From Amycolatopsis orientalis DSM 43388 (GTDB lineage: Bacteria; Actinomycetota; Actinomycetes; Mycobacteriales; Pseudonocardiaceae): DNA of 64,000 bases. Location: the NCBI RefSeq assembly GCF_000411975.1, contig NZ_ASXG01000046.1, positions 86,745 to 150,744 of the forward strand, in the 5' to 3' direction. A program made the position numbers and the translations under genes. The first letter of the stretch is position 1, and every line of letters starts with the position of its first letter. Positions 1-7,653 of the stretch are shown here, one piece after another. Under the pieces are notes generated by a model, which saw only the letters and a list, made by a program, of their open reading frames with translations, searched no databases and had not been told where the DNA came from.

Positions 1-32
1 TGCTCGCAGAACCGCTCGCCGCCCAGCACCAT
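1..32 (-). CDS. possible 5' end of a leftward gene leaving the window
   Basis: Reading leftward from an ATG at 32, with a purine-rich GAGGCGGGG just before it, the frame gives MVLGGERFCE and runs off the left edge. Every codon in this short stretch ends in G or C, as in the surrounding genes. An in-frame TAG lies near 64 upstream, so the ATG at 32 is the only start available. Too little is present to name a family, and it could also be a gene fragment. Confidence 0.25.
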   Translation of the reverse strand, partial: MVLGGERFCE

Positions 33-222
33 CCCCGCCTCCGGGGCGTCGGCGACGGCACCCTATCGGCGTGCGGGCCGACCAGCCAATCGCGCACCAA
101 GCCCGCACCCGGAGCCCGGCCGCGAGCACCTGGAGCCGTACGTGAATCTTGACACCACCCGACACCCCGGATGATGGAATATATTATACTTGTTAGCCAG
201 TCCCCCTGAGAATGGAGTGCGC

Positions 223-1077
223 GTGCCCGCGCCGAGCGTACGGAACGAGTTGGTGTCCTTCCACAGCGACGGTGTCCGCCTGGTCGGCGACCGCCGCGTC
301 CCCGACGGCACCGCCCGCGGCACGGTGGTCTTCCTGCACGGAGGCGGGCAGACCCGGCACTCCTGGGGCAAGGCCGCCGAACGCGTCGCCCGGAGCGGAT
401 GGACCACCCTCGCCCTCGACGCCCGCGGGCACGGCGACAGCGCATGGGCCCCCGACGGCCGCTACACCCTCGACGCCTTCGTCGGCGACCTGCGCGCAGT
501 GCTCGACGACCTGCCCGAAACCCCGGTGCTCGTCGGGGCCTCGCTCGGCGGCATCACCGCCCTGTCCGCCGCCGGAGAACACCCCGGATGCGCCGCCGGG
601 CTGGTCCTGGTCGACGTCGCACCCCGCATCTCGACCGCCGGACGCGCCCGCATCATCGAATTCATGGCCGGTGCCCCCGACGGATTCGCCACGCTCGACG
701 AAGTCGCCGACGCCGTCCACGCCTACAACCCGCACCGCCGCCGCCCCCGCAACCTCGACGGGCTCCGCAAGAACGTCCGGCAACGGGAAAACGGCCGCTG
801 GTACTGGCACTGGGACCCGAAATTCCTCGACTTCGGGGACGAACCCAGCCGCAACACCGAAGCCAACCGGCTCGCCGACGCCGCCCGCGCCCTGCGAATC
901 CCCACCATGCTCGTGCGCGGCAGCGAATCCGACGTCGTCACCGCCGAAAGCGTCGAAGACCTCCGCAAACTCGTGCCGTCGGCGCGATTCGAAGAAGTCC
1001 ACGCGGGACACATGGTCGCCGGCGACGACAACGACGTCTTCACCACCCACCTCATCGACTTCCTCGCTACCACCTGA
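223..1077 (+). CDS. alpha/beta hydrolase
   Basis: A 284-residue alpha/beta-hydrolase-fold enzyme. An oxyanion region FLHGGGQTRHSW is followed by GHGDSAW, the nucleophile elbow VGASLGG (Ser is the likely nucleophile), an acid in the RGSESDVV region and a C-terminal HAGHMVAGD that supplies the catalytic His. I chose the GTG at 223 because GGAG lies 5 bp upstream; the frame is open back to a TTG at 190. No signal peptide is visible, so it is probably cytosolic. It converges on the oxidoreductase remnant at 1096-1843 and its substrate cannot be read from sequence. An AT-rich patch at about 180-190 may belong to its promoter. Confidence 0.85.
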   Translation: MPAPSVRNELVSFHSDGVRLVGDRRVPDGTARGTVVFLHGGGQTRHSWGKAAERVARSGWTTLALDARGHGDSAWAPDGRYTLDAFVGDLRAVLDDLPETPVLVGASLGGITALSAAGEHPGCAAGLVLVDVAPRISTAGRARIIEFMAGAPDGFATLDEVADAVHAYNPHRRRPRNLDGLRKNVRQRENGRWYWHWDPKFLDFGDEPSRNTEANRLADAARALRIPTMLVRGSESDVVTAESVEDLRKLVPSARFEEVHAGHMVAGDDNDVFTTHLIDFLATT

Positions 1078-1095
1078 GCCAGCGGCGTCGGCAAC

Positions 1096-1843
1096 TCATC
1101 CGGTTCGTGCGACCAGCAGAGAATTCAGCTCCCGCCGGCCGATCTCGATAGCCTCCAGCTCCGTGTTTTCGTCGTCCAGGTGGTCCACCAGCATGGCCAA
1201 GGATCCTGTCGACCGCAATCACGGTGCGATCCTGAAGTCCCGATTCTTCAAAGGGAACCCCCTCGTACGGCCGGGGATCGCCGAGGATCGCCGCTGCCAC
1301 ATGCGCCCCCTGGTCCAGCGCGTTCGACACCGCTTCAAGCCGCACCAGCCGACCGGTCTCGTCGACGGGAAACGCGGCGCAATCGCCGATCGCGTAGACA
1401 TCCGGGGCGGGCGTCGCGAGGCGGCGATCGACGCAGATCCCGTTGTCCACCGGCAATCCCGCTGCTGCGGCCAGCTCCGAGTTGGGGACCACGCCGATGC
1501 TCGAAACCACCACGTCGGCGGCCAGGTGCGCTCCGTCGGACAGCTGTACCGCGCTCACGCGGCCGTCGTGGCCGACGTCGAACCCCACGACAGCGAGACC
1601 GAAACGGATCCGCAGTCCGCGCTCGACGTGGGCGTCTCCCAGCCGGACCGCCAGGTCCGGAGACACCGCGCGCGCCATTACCCGGTGGTCCATTTCCACG
1701 ACATCGACGGTCAGCCCGAGATTCTGGGCCGCACAGGCCACTTCGAGGCCGAGGAATCCGGCGCCGATCACCACCAGCCGCCGAGCATGAGCCCGGTGCC
1801 GCACGCGAGTCGGCGTAACCGACCTCCGGTCGCGGCTTGCCAT
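1096..1843 (-). pseudogene. NAD(P)/FAD-dependent oxidoreductase remnant (ferredoxin-reductase type)
   Basis: The leftward frame contains the NAD-binding Rossmann motif VIGAGFLGLEVA and the second FAD motif VYAIGDCAAF of the ferredoxin/rubredoxin reductase family. The N-terminal FAD-binding domain (about 130 residues ending before RLVVIGAGF) is absent, and nothing upstream to 1970 supplies it. After the GVPFEESG segment the family's usual FWSDQ region is gone. A different frame then reads MLVDHLDDENTELEAIEI to a stop at 1096, which suggests an internal frameshift or junction. A complete paralogue lies at 4983-6206. I regard this as a decayed copy. Confidence 0.7.
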
Positions 1844-1970
1844 CCGCCGGAAGGCAAGCCGCCGTTCACTCCGAAAGTCTGCTCGGTGACCTGGTCAGGA
1901 TGACCGAACCGCCGCGCGCGCCGACTAGATGCGGGCCAGCAACCGCTGCTCGCTCAGTTTGGAGAAGGAG

Positions 1971-2711
1971 TCATGCCCGCCAGATCTGGTCCCCCGCGCG
2001 AGTCAGCACCACGTTCGGCACGGCGGCGTGCGCCGACAGACGAGTGATCGCGAGCGTCAGTTCCGCGACATCCCCTGCGGTGAGCATCGCGTCGCGGGCG
2101 AGAGAGTCTCGTTTCCACGCCGTCAGATCGGTATCGACGTAGCCGGGACTGAGCGCGGTCGCGGTGACGCCGTTCGCGTGCTCCTCGAGGGTCACTGTCT
2201 CGCACAGCGAGATCAGCCCGGCTTTGCTGGCCCCGTATGCGGCGAGACCGGGCTCTCCCGCCACGCCGGTGATAGACGCGAGCGCGACAATCTTCGCGCC
2301 CGACGCCGGGTTGAGCGCGGCTGTCTCGCGCAATACCGGCAGGCACAACTGAATCAGCTGGAACTGGGCGCGCAGGTTCACGTTCAGCACCAGGTCGTAA
2401 GTCTTCATCGGCATCTCGGCGAGCGGGCCCTCCGCGCCGACGCCTCCGTTGAGGACGAGCAGGTCCAGCCGGTCGGCGCCGGACCGGTGCGCGTCGACGA
2501 GAGCGCGGAGATCGTCGTCGGACGCGAGGTTCGCCACGACAGGGGTAACCTCGGCGCCGGTTTCCGCTGCGATTTCTCCTGCGGTGCGGAGCAGCCCTTC
2601 TTCCCGGCGCGCGGAAAGGGTGAGCGCATAGCCCTCGAGGGCGAGCCGGCGCGCGATTTCCCGTCCGATGCCGCGGGAGGCGCCGGTGACGAGAGCGACG
2701 GGTCGGTTCAT
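1971..2711 (-). CDS. SDR-family oxidoreductase
   Basis: A 246-residue short-chain dehydrogenase/reductase with the cofactor motif TGASRGIG near residue 10, LVLNGG in place of the common NNAG, and the active-site pair S...YGASK. It should oxidise or reduce an alcohol/ketone using NAD(P)(H). The ATG at 2711 overlaps the stop of the upstream kinase gene (ATGA), so the two are translationally coupled. It is the last gene of the ten-gene leftward operon starting at 12152. Its likely role is interconversion of a hydroxy- and a keto-intermediate in that pathway; the substrate is not readable. Confidence 0.85.
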   Translation of the reverse strand: MNRPVALVTGASRGIGREIARRLALEGYALTLSARREEGLLRTAGEIAAETGAEVTPVVANLASDDDLRALVDAHRSGADRLDLLVLNGGVGAEGPLAEMPMKTYDLVLNVNLRAQFQLIQLCLPVLRETAALNPASGAKIVALASITGVAGEPGLAAYGASKAGLISLCETVTLEEHANGVTATALSPGYVDTDLTAWKRDSLARDAMLTAGDVAELTLAITRLSAHAAVPNVVLTRAGDQIWRA

Positions 2712-3733
2712 GCGAGTCCTGCTTTCAGGGTGTGGTGGCCCGATCGCACGAGGGCGGGCACGGCTTCGCCGACGGTGTCGAAGCCCTCGCCGACCGTCTC
2801 GCCCGCGAGGTGGCGCTGGTGGATTCCCTCGGCGATGACGGCGAGTTTGAAATAGCCCAGTGCCCGGTAGAACTCCAGGTCGGCGAGGGAACGGCCGCTC
2901 GCGCTCGCATACGCCGCCGCGAGTTCCTCGGGCGACAGGAAACCCGGGTTGGCACTGGGCGCGTGCCGGGCGCCGAGCACCGGCTCGCTGACCGGGTCCC
3001 AGTACACCAGCAACAGGCCGAGATCGGCCAGCGGATCGCCGAGGGTCGCCATCTCCCAGTCGACGATCGCCGCGATCCGGCCGGCGTCCGACCGGTCGAG
3101 GATCGTGTTGTCCAGCCGGTAATCCCCGTGCACGATCGCCGCTTCCGACCGCGCCGGCACGGCCGCGGCCAGCCGGTCGTGCAGTGCCGTCAGCTCGGGC
3201 AGGTCCCGGGTCGCCACCCGGTCCCATTGGCCGCGCCAGCGCCGCAGCTGGCGGTTCAGATATCCGGCCGGGCGGCCGAAATCGCCCAGTCCGATCTCCT
3301 CGCAGGGCACCGCGTGCAGCCGGGTGAGCGCTTCGACGAGCGCGATCGAGCAGCGGCGCGCCTCTTCGGGCTGCAGGACGGCCGCCTCGTGTCCGTCCTG
3401 CAGCGTCCGTCCCTCTACATAGGACACGACGGAGAAGGGGACACCGAGCACGTCCGGGTCTTCGCACAACGCGACCGCCTCGGCGACCGGCACCCCGGTG
3501 CCGGCGAGTGCGGCGACGACGCGGAACTCCCGGGCCATGTCGTGCGCGGTCGGGGTGAGAACGCCGAGCGGCGGGCGGCGCAGCACCCACCGCGCGGCAC
3601 CGTCGGTGACCAGATACGTCAGGTTCGACTTTCCGCCGGTCAACAGGCGGAGGCTGAGCTTCCCCGCCGCCCCGGGCACGTGGGCGTCGAAGAACTTCCG
3701 CAGCGCGGGAAGGTCGATGCCGGGCAGCGTCAC
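2708..3733 (-). CDS. APH-family kinase, LvaA/ACAD10-like
   Basis: A 341-residue aminoglycoside-phosphotransferase-fold kinase. Visible motifs are the nucleotide loop GGKSNLTY, the lysine-bearing WVLRRPP region, the catalytic HGDYRLDN and the metal-binding DWEMATLGDP. GGAGGAGGG precedes the GTG start at 3733, which overlaps the stop of the acyl-CoA dehydrogenase gene (GTGA). Tight pairing of an APH kinase with an acyl-CoA dehydrogenase matches LvaA/LvaC of levulinate breakdown and the fused kinase-dehydrogenase ACAD10/ACAD11. In those systems the kinase phosphorylates a 4-hydroxyacyl-CoA and the dehydrogenase-like partner eliminates phosphate. That function is inferred here; antibiotic resistance is unlikely from this context. 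Confidence 0.8.
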   Translation of the reverse strand: MTLPGIDLPALRKFFDAHVPGAAGKLSLRLLTGGKSNLTYLVTDGAARWVLRRPPLGVLTPTAHDMAREFRVVAALAGTGVPVAEAVALCEDPDVLGVPFSVVSYVEGRTLQDGHEAAVLQPEEARRCSIALVEALTRLHAVPCEEIGLGDFGRPAGYLNRQLRRWRGQWDRVATRDLPELTALHDRLAAAVPARSEAAIVHGDYRLDNTILDRSDAGRIAAIVDWEMATLGDPLADLGLLLVYWDPVSEPVLGARHAPSANPGFLSPEELAAAYASASGRSLADLEFYRALGYFKLAVIAEGIHQRHLAGETVGEGFDTVGEAVPALVRSGHHTLKAGLA

Positions 3734-4935
3734 CGGCCCTCCTCCAGTCGGCGCTGCGCACGGCGAATCACGCGGCGCGCGATCGACCAGCGGTGGGTTT
3801 CCGACGGACCGTCGTAGATCCGGAACGGCCGGACCTCCCGGTAGAGCCGCGACAACGGGGCGTCGCCGGAGATGCCGAGCGCGCCGCAGACCTGCAGGGA
3901 ACGGTCCACGACCCGGTTGACGGCCTCGGCGACGAACGTCTTGGCGATCGAGGTGATGTGCCCGGCGGGCGCGCCGGTGTCGATGTCCCAGCAGGCCTTG
4001 AGGATCAGTGCCCGGCTCGTCTCGATGTCGATCTCGTTGTCGGCGAGCAGCTGCTGCGCCATGCCAAGATCGCCGAGCCGGCCGCCGAACGCTTTCCGGG
4101 TGGCGGCCCGTTCCGCGGCGAGGTCGGCCGCCCGGCGGGCCGTGCCCAGCCACCGCATGCAGTGCGTCGTCCGGGCCGGTCCGAGCCGGACCTGTGCGTA
4201 CTCGAACCCCTTGTCCGGTTCGCCGAGGACCGCGTCGGCGGGGACTTCCAGATCGGTGAAGCGCAGTTCCGCGTGGCCGGCGAACATGCTCTCGTCCAGG
4301 GTTTCGATGTCCCGCACCCGCGTGAAGCCCGCTGCGCCCGCGTCGACGAGGAACATCGTGGCGCCGCCGCGGGAGCCCGGCTCGCCGCTCGTCCGGGCCA
4401 TCACGATGGCGAAGTCGGCGTCCCGGGCGCCGGTGATGAACCACTTGTGGCCGTTGATGAGCCAGCCCGCGGAGGTGCGTTCCGCGGTGGTCCGCAGCGC
4501 GCTCGGGTCCGAACCGGCGCCGGGTGCGGGTTCGGTCATCGCGAAGCAGGATCGGGCGGCGCCCGCGGCCAGCGGCCGGAGGTAGCGTTCGCGTTGCTCC
4601 GGCGTGGCCACCCGCTCCAGCAGATGCATGTTGCCCTCGTCCGGTGCCGCGCAGTTCAGCGCGAGCGGACCGAACAGCGAGTAGCCCGCCGCCTCGAAAA
4701 CCGGCGCGCGGTCGCGCATGTCCAGCCCCAGTCCTCCGTATTCGGCGCTGACGTGCGGGCTGAACACCTTCGCCTCGCGGGCCGCCTCCTGCAATGCCCG
4801 GCGGACCGAGTCGGGGGCGTCGTGCGCGGACCCGCGGTGCTCGGTCTCCACCGGAAGCACGACGTCGCGGACGAGGTTTTCGATGCGGCGCACGATGTCC
4901 GCGACGTCAGGCGAGACGTCGAACTGCACTGGCAC
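3730..4935 (-). CDS. acyl-CoA dehydrogenase family protein (ACAD10/11 or LvaC type)
   Basis: A 401-residue flavoprotein with the family signatures FAMTEP, GHKWFITGARDADF and a C-terminal YDGPSETHRWSIARR. The terminal DGPxExHR pattern resembles the ACAD10/11-like branch more than classical short-chain enzymes. The GTG at 4935 is preceded by GAGGAGAACCT. It overlaps the downstream APH-type kinase gene. In the kinase-coupled systems this protein removes phosphate from a phosphorylated hydroxyacyl-CoA to give an enoyl-CoA; alternatively it is an ordinary FAD-dependent dehydrogenase fed by beta-oxidation. Expected to act in the cytosol. Confidence 0.88.
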   Translation of the reverse strand: MPVQFDVSPDVADIVRRIENLVRDVVLPVETEHRGSAHDAPDSVRRALQEAAREAKVFSPHVSAEYGGLGLDMRDRAPVFEAAGYSLFGPLALNCAAPDEGNMHLLERVATPEQRERYLRPLAAGAARSCFAMTEPAPGAGSDPSALRTTAERTSAGWLINGHKWFITGARDADFAIVMARTSGEPGSRGGATMFLVDAGAAGFTRVRDIETLDESMFAGHAELRFTDLEVPADAVLGEPDKGFEYAQVRLGPARTTHCMRWLGTARRAADLAAERAATRKAFGGRLGDLGMAQQLLADNEIDIETSRALILKACWDIDTGAPAGHITSIAKTFVAEAVNRVVDRSLQVCGALGISGDAPLSRLYREVRPFRIYDGPSETHRWSIARRVIRRAQRRLEEGR

Positions 4936-4982
4936 AGGTTCTCCTCAGAGGATTCGCTTGGTACACAGGGAAAGCGCCGCGG

Positions 4983-6206
4983 TCAGGTTCCGGCGCGCGC
5001 CGCGGCTCGCCGCGCGGCGAACTCGAGCGCGTCGGCCCAAGCGGCGCCTCGGGCAAGGAGAGCGCGGTACTTCATCACCACGGATTGCCCGTTCAGCGTC
5101 AGCACGCCGGTGAGCCGGTCGCCGCGGCGGTAGAGCGCGACGAACCGGTCTGTCTCGGGATCCCCGGACACCACCCGGACCTCGTCCGCGCCGGGCACGC
5201 CGACGAACTGGATGCGGCTCCCGTACCAGTCCGACCAGAAGTACGGCACCGTCGAATAAGGCTTCGCGTTCGCCGGATCCAGCGCGTTGCGGGCCGCGGC
5301 GGCGCCTTGTTCCGCCGCGCTGGTCCAGTGCTCGATCCGCATGACCTCGTCGAAGAGCGGGTTGTGCCAGCGCGCCACGTCCCCGGCGGCGAAGACGCCG
5401 GTCGCGCCCTCGGCGGCCAGCGACGCGTCGCACCGGACGCCGTTGCCGATGTCCAGTCCGGACCCGGCGAGCCACCCGGTAGCCGGATCGGCGCCGATCC
5501 CCGCCACCACCAGGTCGGCGGGCAGCACGGTTCCGTCCGCGAGCCGCACCCCGGTGACCTTCCCGGCCGTGCTCGTGATCTCCCGCACCGCCACGCCGCA
5601 GCGCAAATCAGTGCCGGCCCGGTGGTGCAGGCCAGCCACCGCCTCGCCCAGTTCCTCGCCGATCGCCCGGACCAGCGGCGTCGGCGCGGCTTCCACGATC
5701 GTGACCGGCAAGCCGCGTTTACGCGCCCCCGAGGCGACCTCGGAGCCGATGAACCCCGAACCGATGACCACCGTGCGGGCACCGGAGTCGAGAGCGGCGC
5801 GCACCGCGACGGCGTCGTCGAGAGTCCGAAGGGTGTGCACGCCGGCGATGCCTTCCGTGCCGGGCAGCCGCCGGGCCGTCGCCCCGGTGGCGATGACCAG
5901 TGCGTCGTACCGGATCTCGCCTCCCCCGGCCAGGACCGCCTGGTCGGCCGGGTCGACCGCCTCGGCGGGCGTTCCGAGCCGGAGGTCGACTCCGAGTTCG
6001 TCGCGCAGGTGGCGTTCTTCCCGGAAAGTCACGTCGGGCTTTTCGTCAGCGTCGAGGTACGCCTTCGACAACGGAGGACGGTCGTAAGGGAGGTGTTCCT
6101 CGTCGCCGATCAGCGTGACGGCGCCGGTGAACCCGGCTTTGCGGGCGCCTTCCACCGCACGCAGCCCGGCCAGGGAGGCACCGACGACAACCAACCGCTC
6201 GGTCAC
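4983..6206 (-). CDS. ferredoxin reductase (FAD/NAD-dependent)
   Basis: A 407-residue ferredoxin-NAD(P)+ reductase. The N-terminal FAD motif is VVVGASLAGLRA, followed by the conserved YDRPPLSK, ATGATAR, the NAD-binding VIGSGFIGSEVA, the second FAD motif VFAAGDVA and a C-terminal YFWSDWYG. The GTG start at 6206 overlaps the ferredoxin stop, so the pair is coupled. It should move electrons from NAD(P)H to the small 3Fe-4S ferredoxin and on to the P450 at 14842-16077, the only P450 in the window. Length and domain order are those of the complete family, unlike the remnant at 1096-1843. Confidence 0.92.
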   Translation of the reverse strand: MTERLVVVGASLAGLRAVEGARKAGFTGAVTLIGDEEHLPYDRPPLSKAYLDADEKPDVTFREERHLRDELGVDLRLGTPAEAVDPADQAVLAGGGEIRYDALVIATGATARRLPGTEGIAGVHTLRTLDDAVAVRAALDSGARTVVIGSGFIGSEVASGARKRGLPVTIVEAAPTPLVRAIGEELGEAVAGLHHRAGTDLRCGVAVREITSTAGKVTGVRLADGTVLPADLVVAGIGADPATGWLAGSGLDIGNGVRCDASLAAEGATGVFAAGDVARWHNPLFDEVMRIEHWTSAAEQGAAAARNALDPANAKPYSTVPYFWSDWYGSRIQFVGVPGADEVRVVSGDPETDRFVALYRRGDRLTGVLTLNGQSVVMKYRALLARGAAWADALEFAARRAAARAGT

Positions 6207-6397
6207 TGCTCGGCCAATCGGAGCGCTTCGGTGGGGCAGCCTTCGACGGCCGCGCGCACCTCGTCGAGGCGATCGTCGTCGACGGTTTCGGTCAGCAGCA
6301 TCAGATCGCCGTTCTCGTCGACCTCGAAGACCTCTGGCGCCATGGCTTCGCAGATGCCGAGCCCGGTGCACTTGCTGCGATCGACAGTGACCTTCAT
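6203..6397 (-). CDS. 3Fe-4S ferredoxin
   Basis: A 64-residue ferredoxin of the actinobacterial P450-partner type. It begins MKVTVDRSKC, then TGLGIC gives the second cysteine, and the third lies in EGCPTEAL near the C-terminus. Only three cluster cysteines are in cluster spacing, which fits a 3Fe-4S rather than a 4Fe-4S cluster. The acidic stretch VDENGD and DDDRLDEV is typical for docking to a reductase or P450. It lies immediately before the reductase gene, and its partner P450 is probably the one across the divergent promoter. Confidence 0.92.
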   Translation of the reverse strand: MKVTVDRSKCTGLGICEAMAPEVFEVDENGDLMLLTETVDDDRLDEVRAAVEGCPTEALRLAEQ

Positions 6398-6428
6398 GGC
6401 AAATCCCTTTCGTGGTGGCGATTCTGGG

Positions 6429-7613
6429 TCAGAGGCGTTCGATGACGGTCGCGTTGGCCATCCCGCCGGCCTCGCACATGGTCTGCAGGCCGTAGCGACC
6501 GCCAGTGGCCTGCAAGTGGTGCACGAGCGTGGTCAGCAGACGCGTCCCGGACGCGCCGAGGGGATGGCCCAGCGCGATGGCTCCGCCGCGCGGATTGAGC
6601 CGCTCGCCGTCCGCGCGCAGTTCTTGCTGCCACACCAGCGGTACCGGGGCGAACGCTTCGTTGACCTCGTACGCATCCACCTGGTCGATGGAGAGGTTCG
6701 CGCGGCGCAGGACTTTCTCGGTGGCGGGCACGACACCGGTCAACATCAGCAACGGATCGCTGCCGGTCACCGCGAAGGAGTGGAACCGTGCCTTCGGCCG
6801 CAGCCCGAGCGCGTTCGCTTTCGCCTCGCTCATGATCAGCACCGCGGACGCGCCGTCGGTCAACGGCGACGAGTTGCCCGCCGTGATGCGCCAGTCGATC
6901 TCCGGAAACCGTTCCGGCAACCCCGGATCGGCGAAGGCGGGCTTCAGCGCGCGCAGCCCCTCGGCGGTGGTGGCCGGGCGGATCGTCTCGTCCGCGACCG
7001 CGGCGGTTCCGTCCGGTCCGGGAACGGCGACGATCTCATCGTCGAACCCGCCTGCCGCCGCCGTCTCCGCGGCCCGCGCGTGGGACCGGGCGGAGAACTC
7101 GTCCAGCACGTCCCGGTCCAGTTTCCACCGCGCGGAGATGAGCTCCGCCGAAACGCCCTGGCCGACCAATCCGGCGGGAAAACGAGCGGCCATGGCCGAG
7201 CCGTACGGGTCCTGCCCGAGCGTGGCGGTGCCCATCGGCACCCGGCTCATCGACTCGACCCCGCAGGCGATCGCGATGTCGTAGCCGCCCGCGACGACGC
7301 CTTGGGCGGCGAACTGCGCGGCCTGCTGACTGGAGCCGCACTGCCGGTCCACGGTGGTGGCGGGAACGGCTTCCGGGAAACCGGCCCCGAGAACGGCGTT
7401 GCGGGTGATGTTGAGCGACTGCTCCCCCGCTTGGCCGACGCATCCGCCGATGACGTCGTCCACCGTCGCGGGATCGAGCCCGTTGCGCTCGACCAAAGCC
7501 CGCAGGACGTGCGCGAGCAGATCAGCGGGATGGACGCCGGACAGCTGCCCGCCCGGCTTTCCCTTGCCGGACGGCGTGCGCACGGCGTCGACGATCACCG
7601 CGTGTGCGGTCAT
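6429..7613 (-). CDS. thiolase family acetyl-CoA acyltransferase
   Basis: A 394-residue thiolase. The acyl-accepting cysteine is in DRQCGSSQQA near residue 90, the C-terminal histidine motif is GHPLGASG and the second catalytic cysteine is in MCEAGGMAN. The NEAF motif is also present. This is the usual length for a degradative thiolase, which cleaves a 3-ketoacyl-CoA with CoA. The ATG at 7613 follows AGGGAGCAAGC. It sits mid-operon between the ferredoxin and the dikinase-like gene, and would carry out the last carbon-carbon cleavage of the beta-oxidation-like route proposed for this operon. Confidence 0.92.
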   Translation of the reverse strand: MTAHAVIVDAVRTPSGKGKPGGQLSGVHPADLLAHVLRALVERNGLDPATVDDVIGGCVGQAGEQSLNITRNAVLGAGFPEAVPATTVDRQCGSSQQAAQFAAQGVVAGGYDIAIACGVESMSRVPMGTATLGQDPYGSAMAARFPAGLVGQGVSAELISARWKLDRDVLDEFSARSHARAAETAAAGGFDDEIVAVPGPDGTAAVADETIRPATTAEGLRALKPAFADPGLPERFPEIDWRITAGNSSPLTDGASAVLIMSEAKANALGLRPKARFHSFAVTGSDPLLMLTGVVPATEKVLRRANLSIDQVDAYEVNEAFAPVPLVWQQELRADGERLNPRGGAIALGHPLGASGTRLLTTLVHHLQATGGRYGLQTMCEAGGMANATVIERL

Positions 7614-7653
7614 GTGCTTGCTCCCTCTCGAAAACGGCGGCCCAGGGCCGGGA

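Noticed and set aside
149..190. TTGACA at 149 with an AT-rich stretch near 185 as a promoter for the first hydrolase
   Set aside because: Spacing is far from 17 bp, and no convincing -10 lies at the right distance.
2708..3733. Aminoglycoside-resistance gene
   Set aside because: The APH fold is present, but overlap with an acyl-CoA dehydrogenase and placement in a catabolic operon point to a metabolic kinase.
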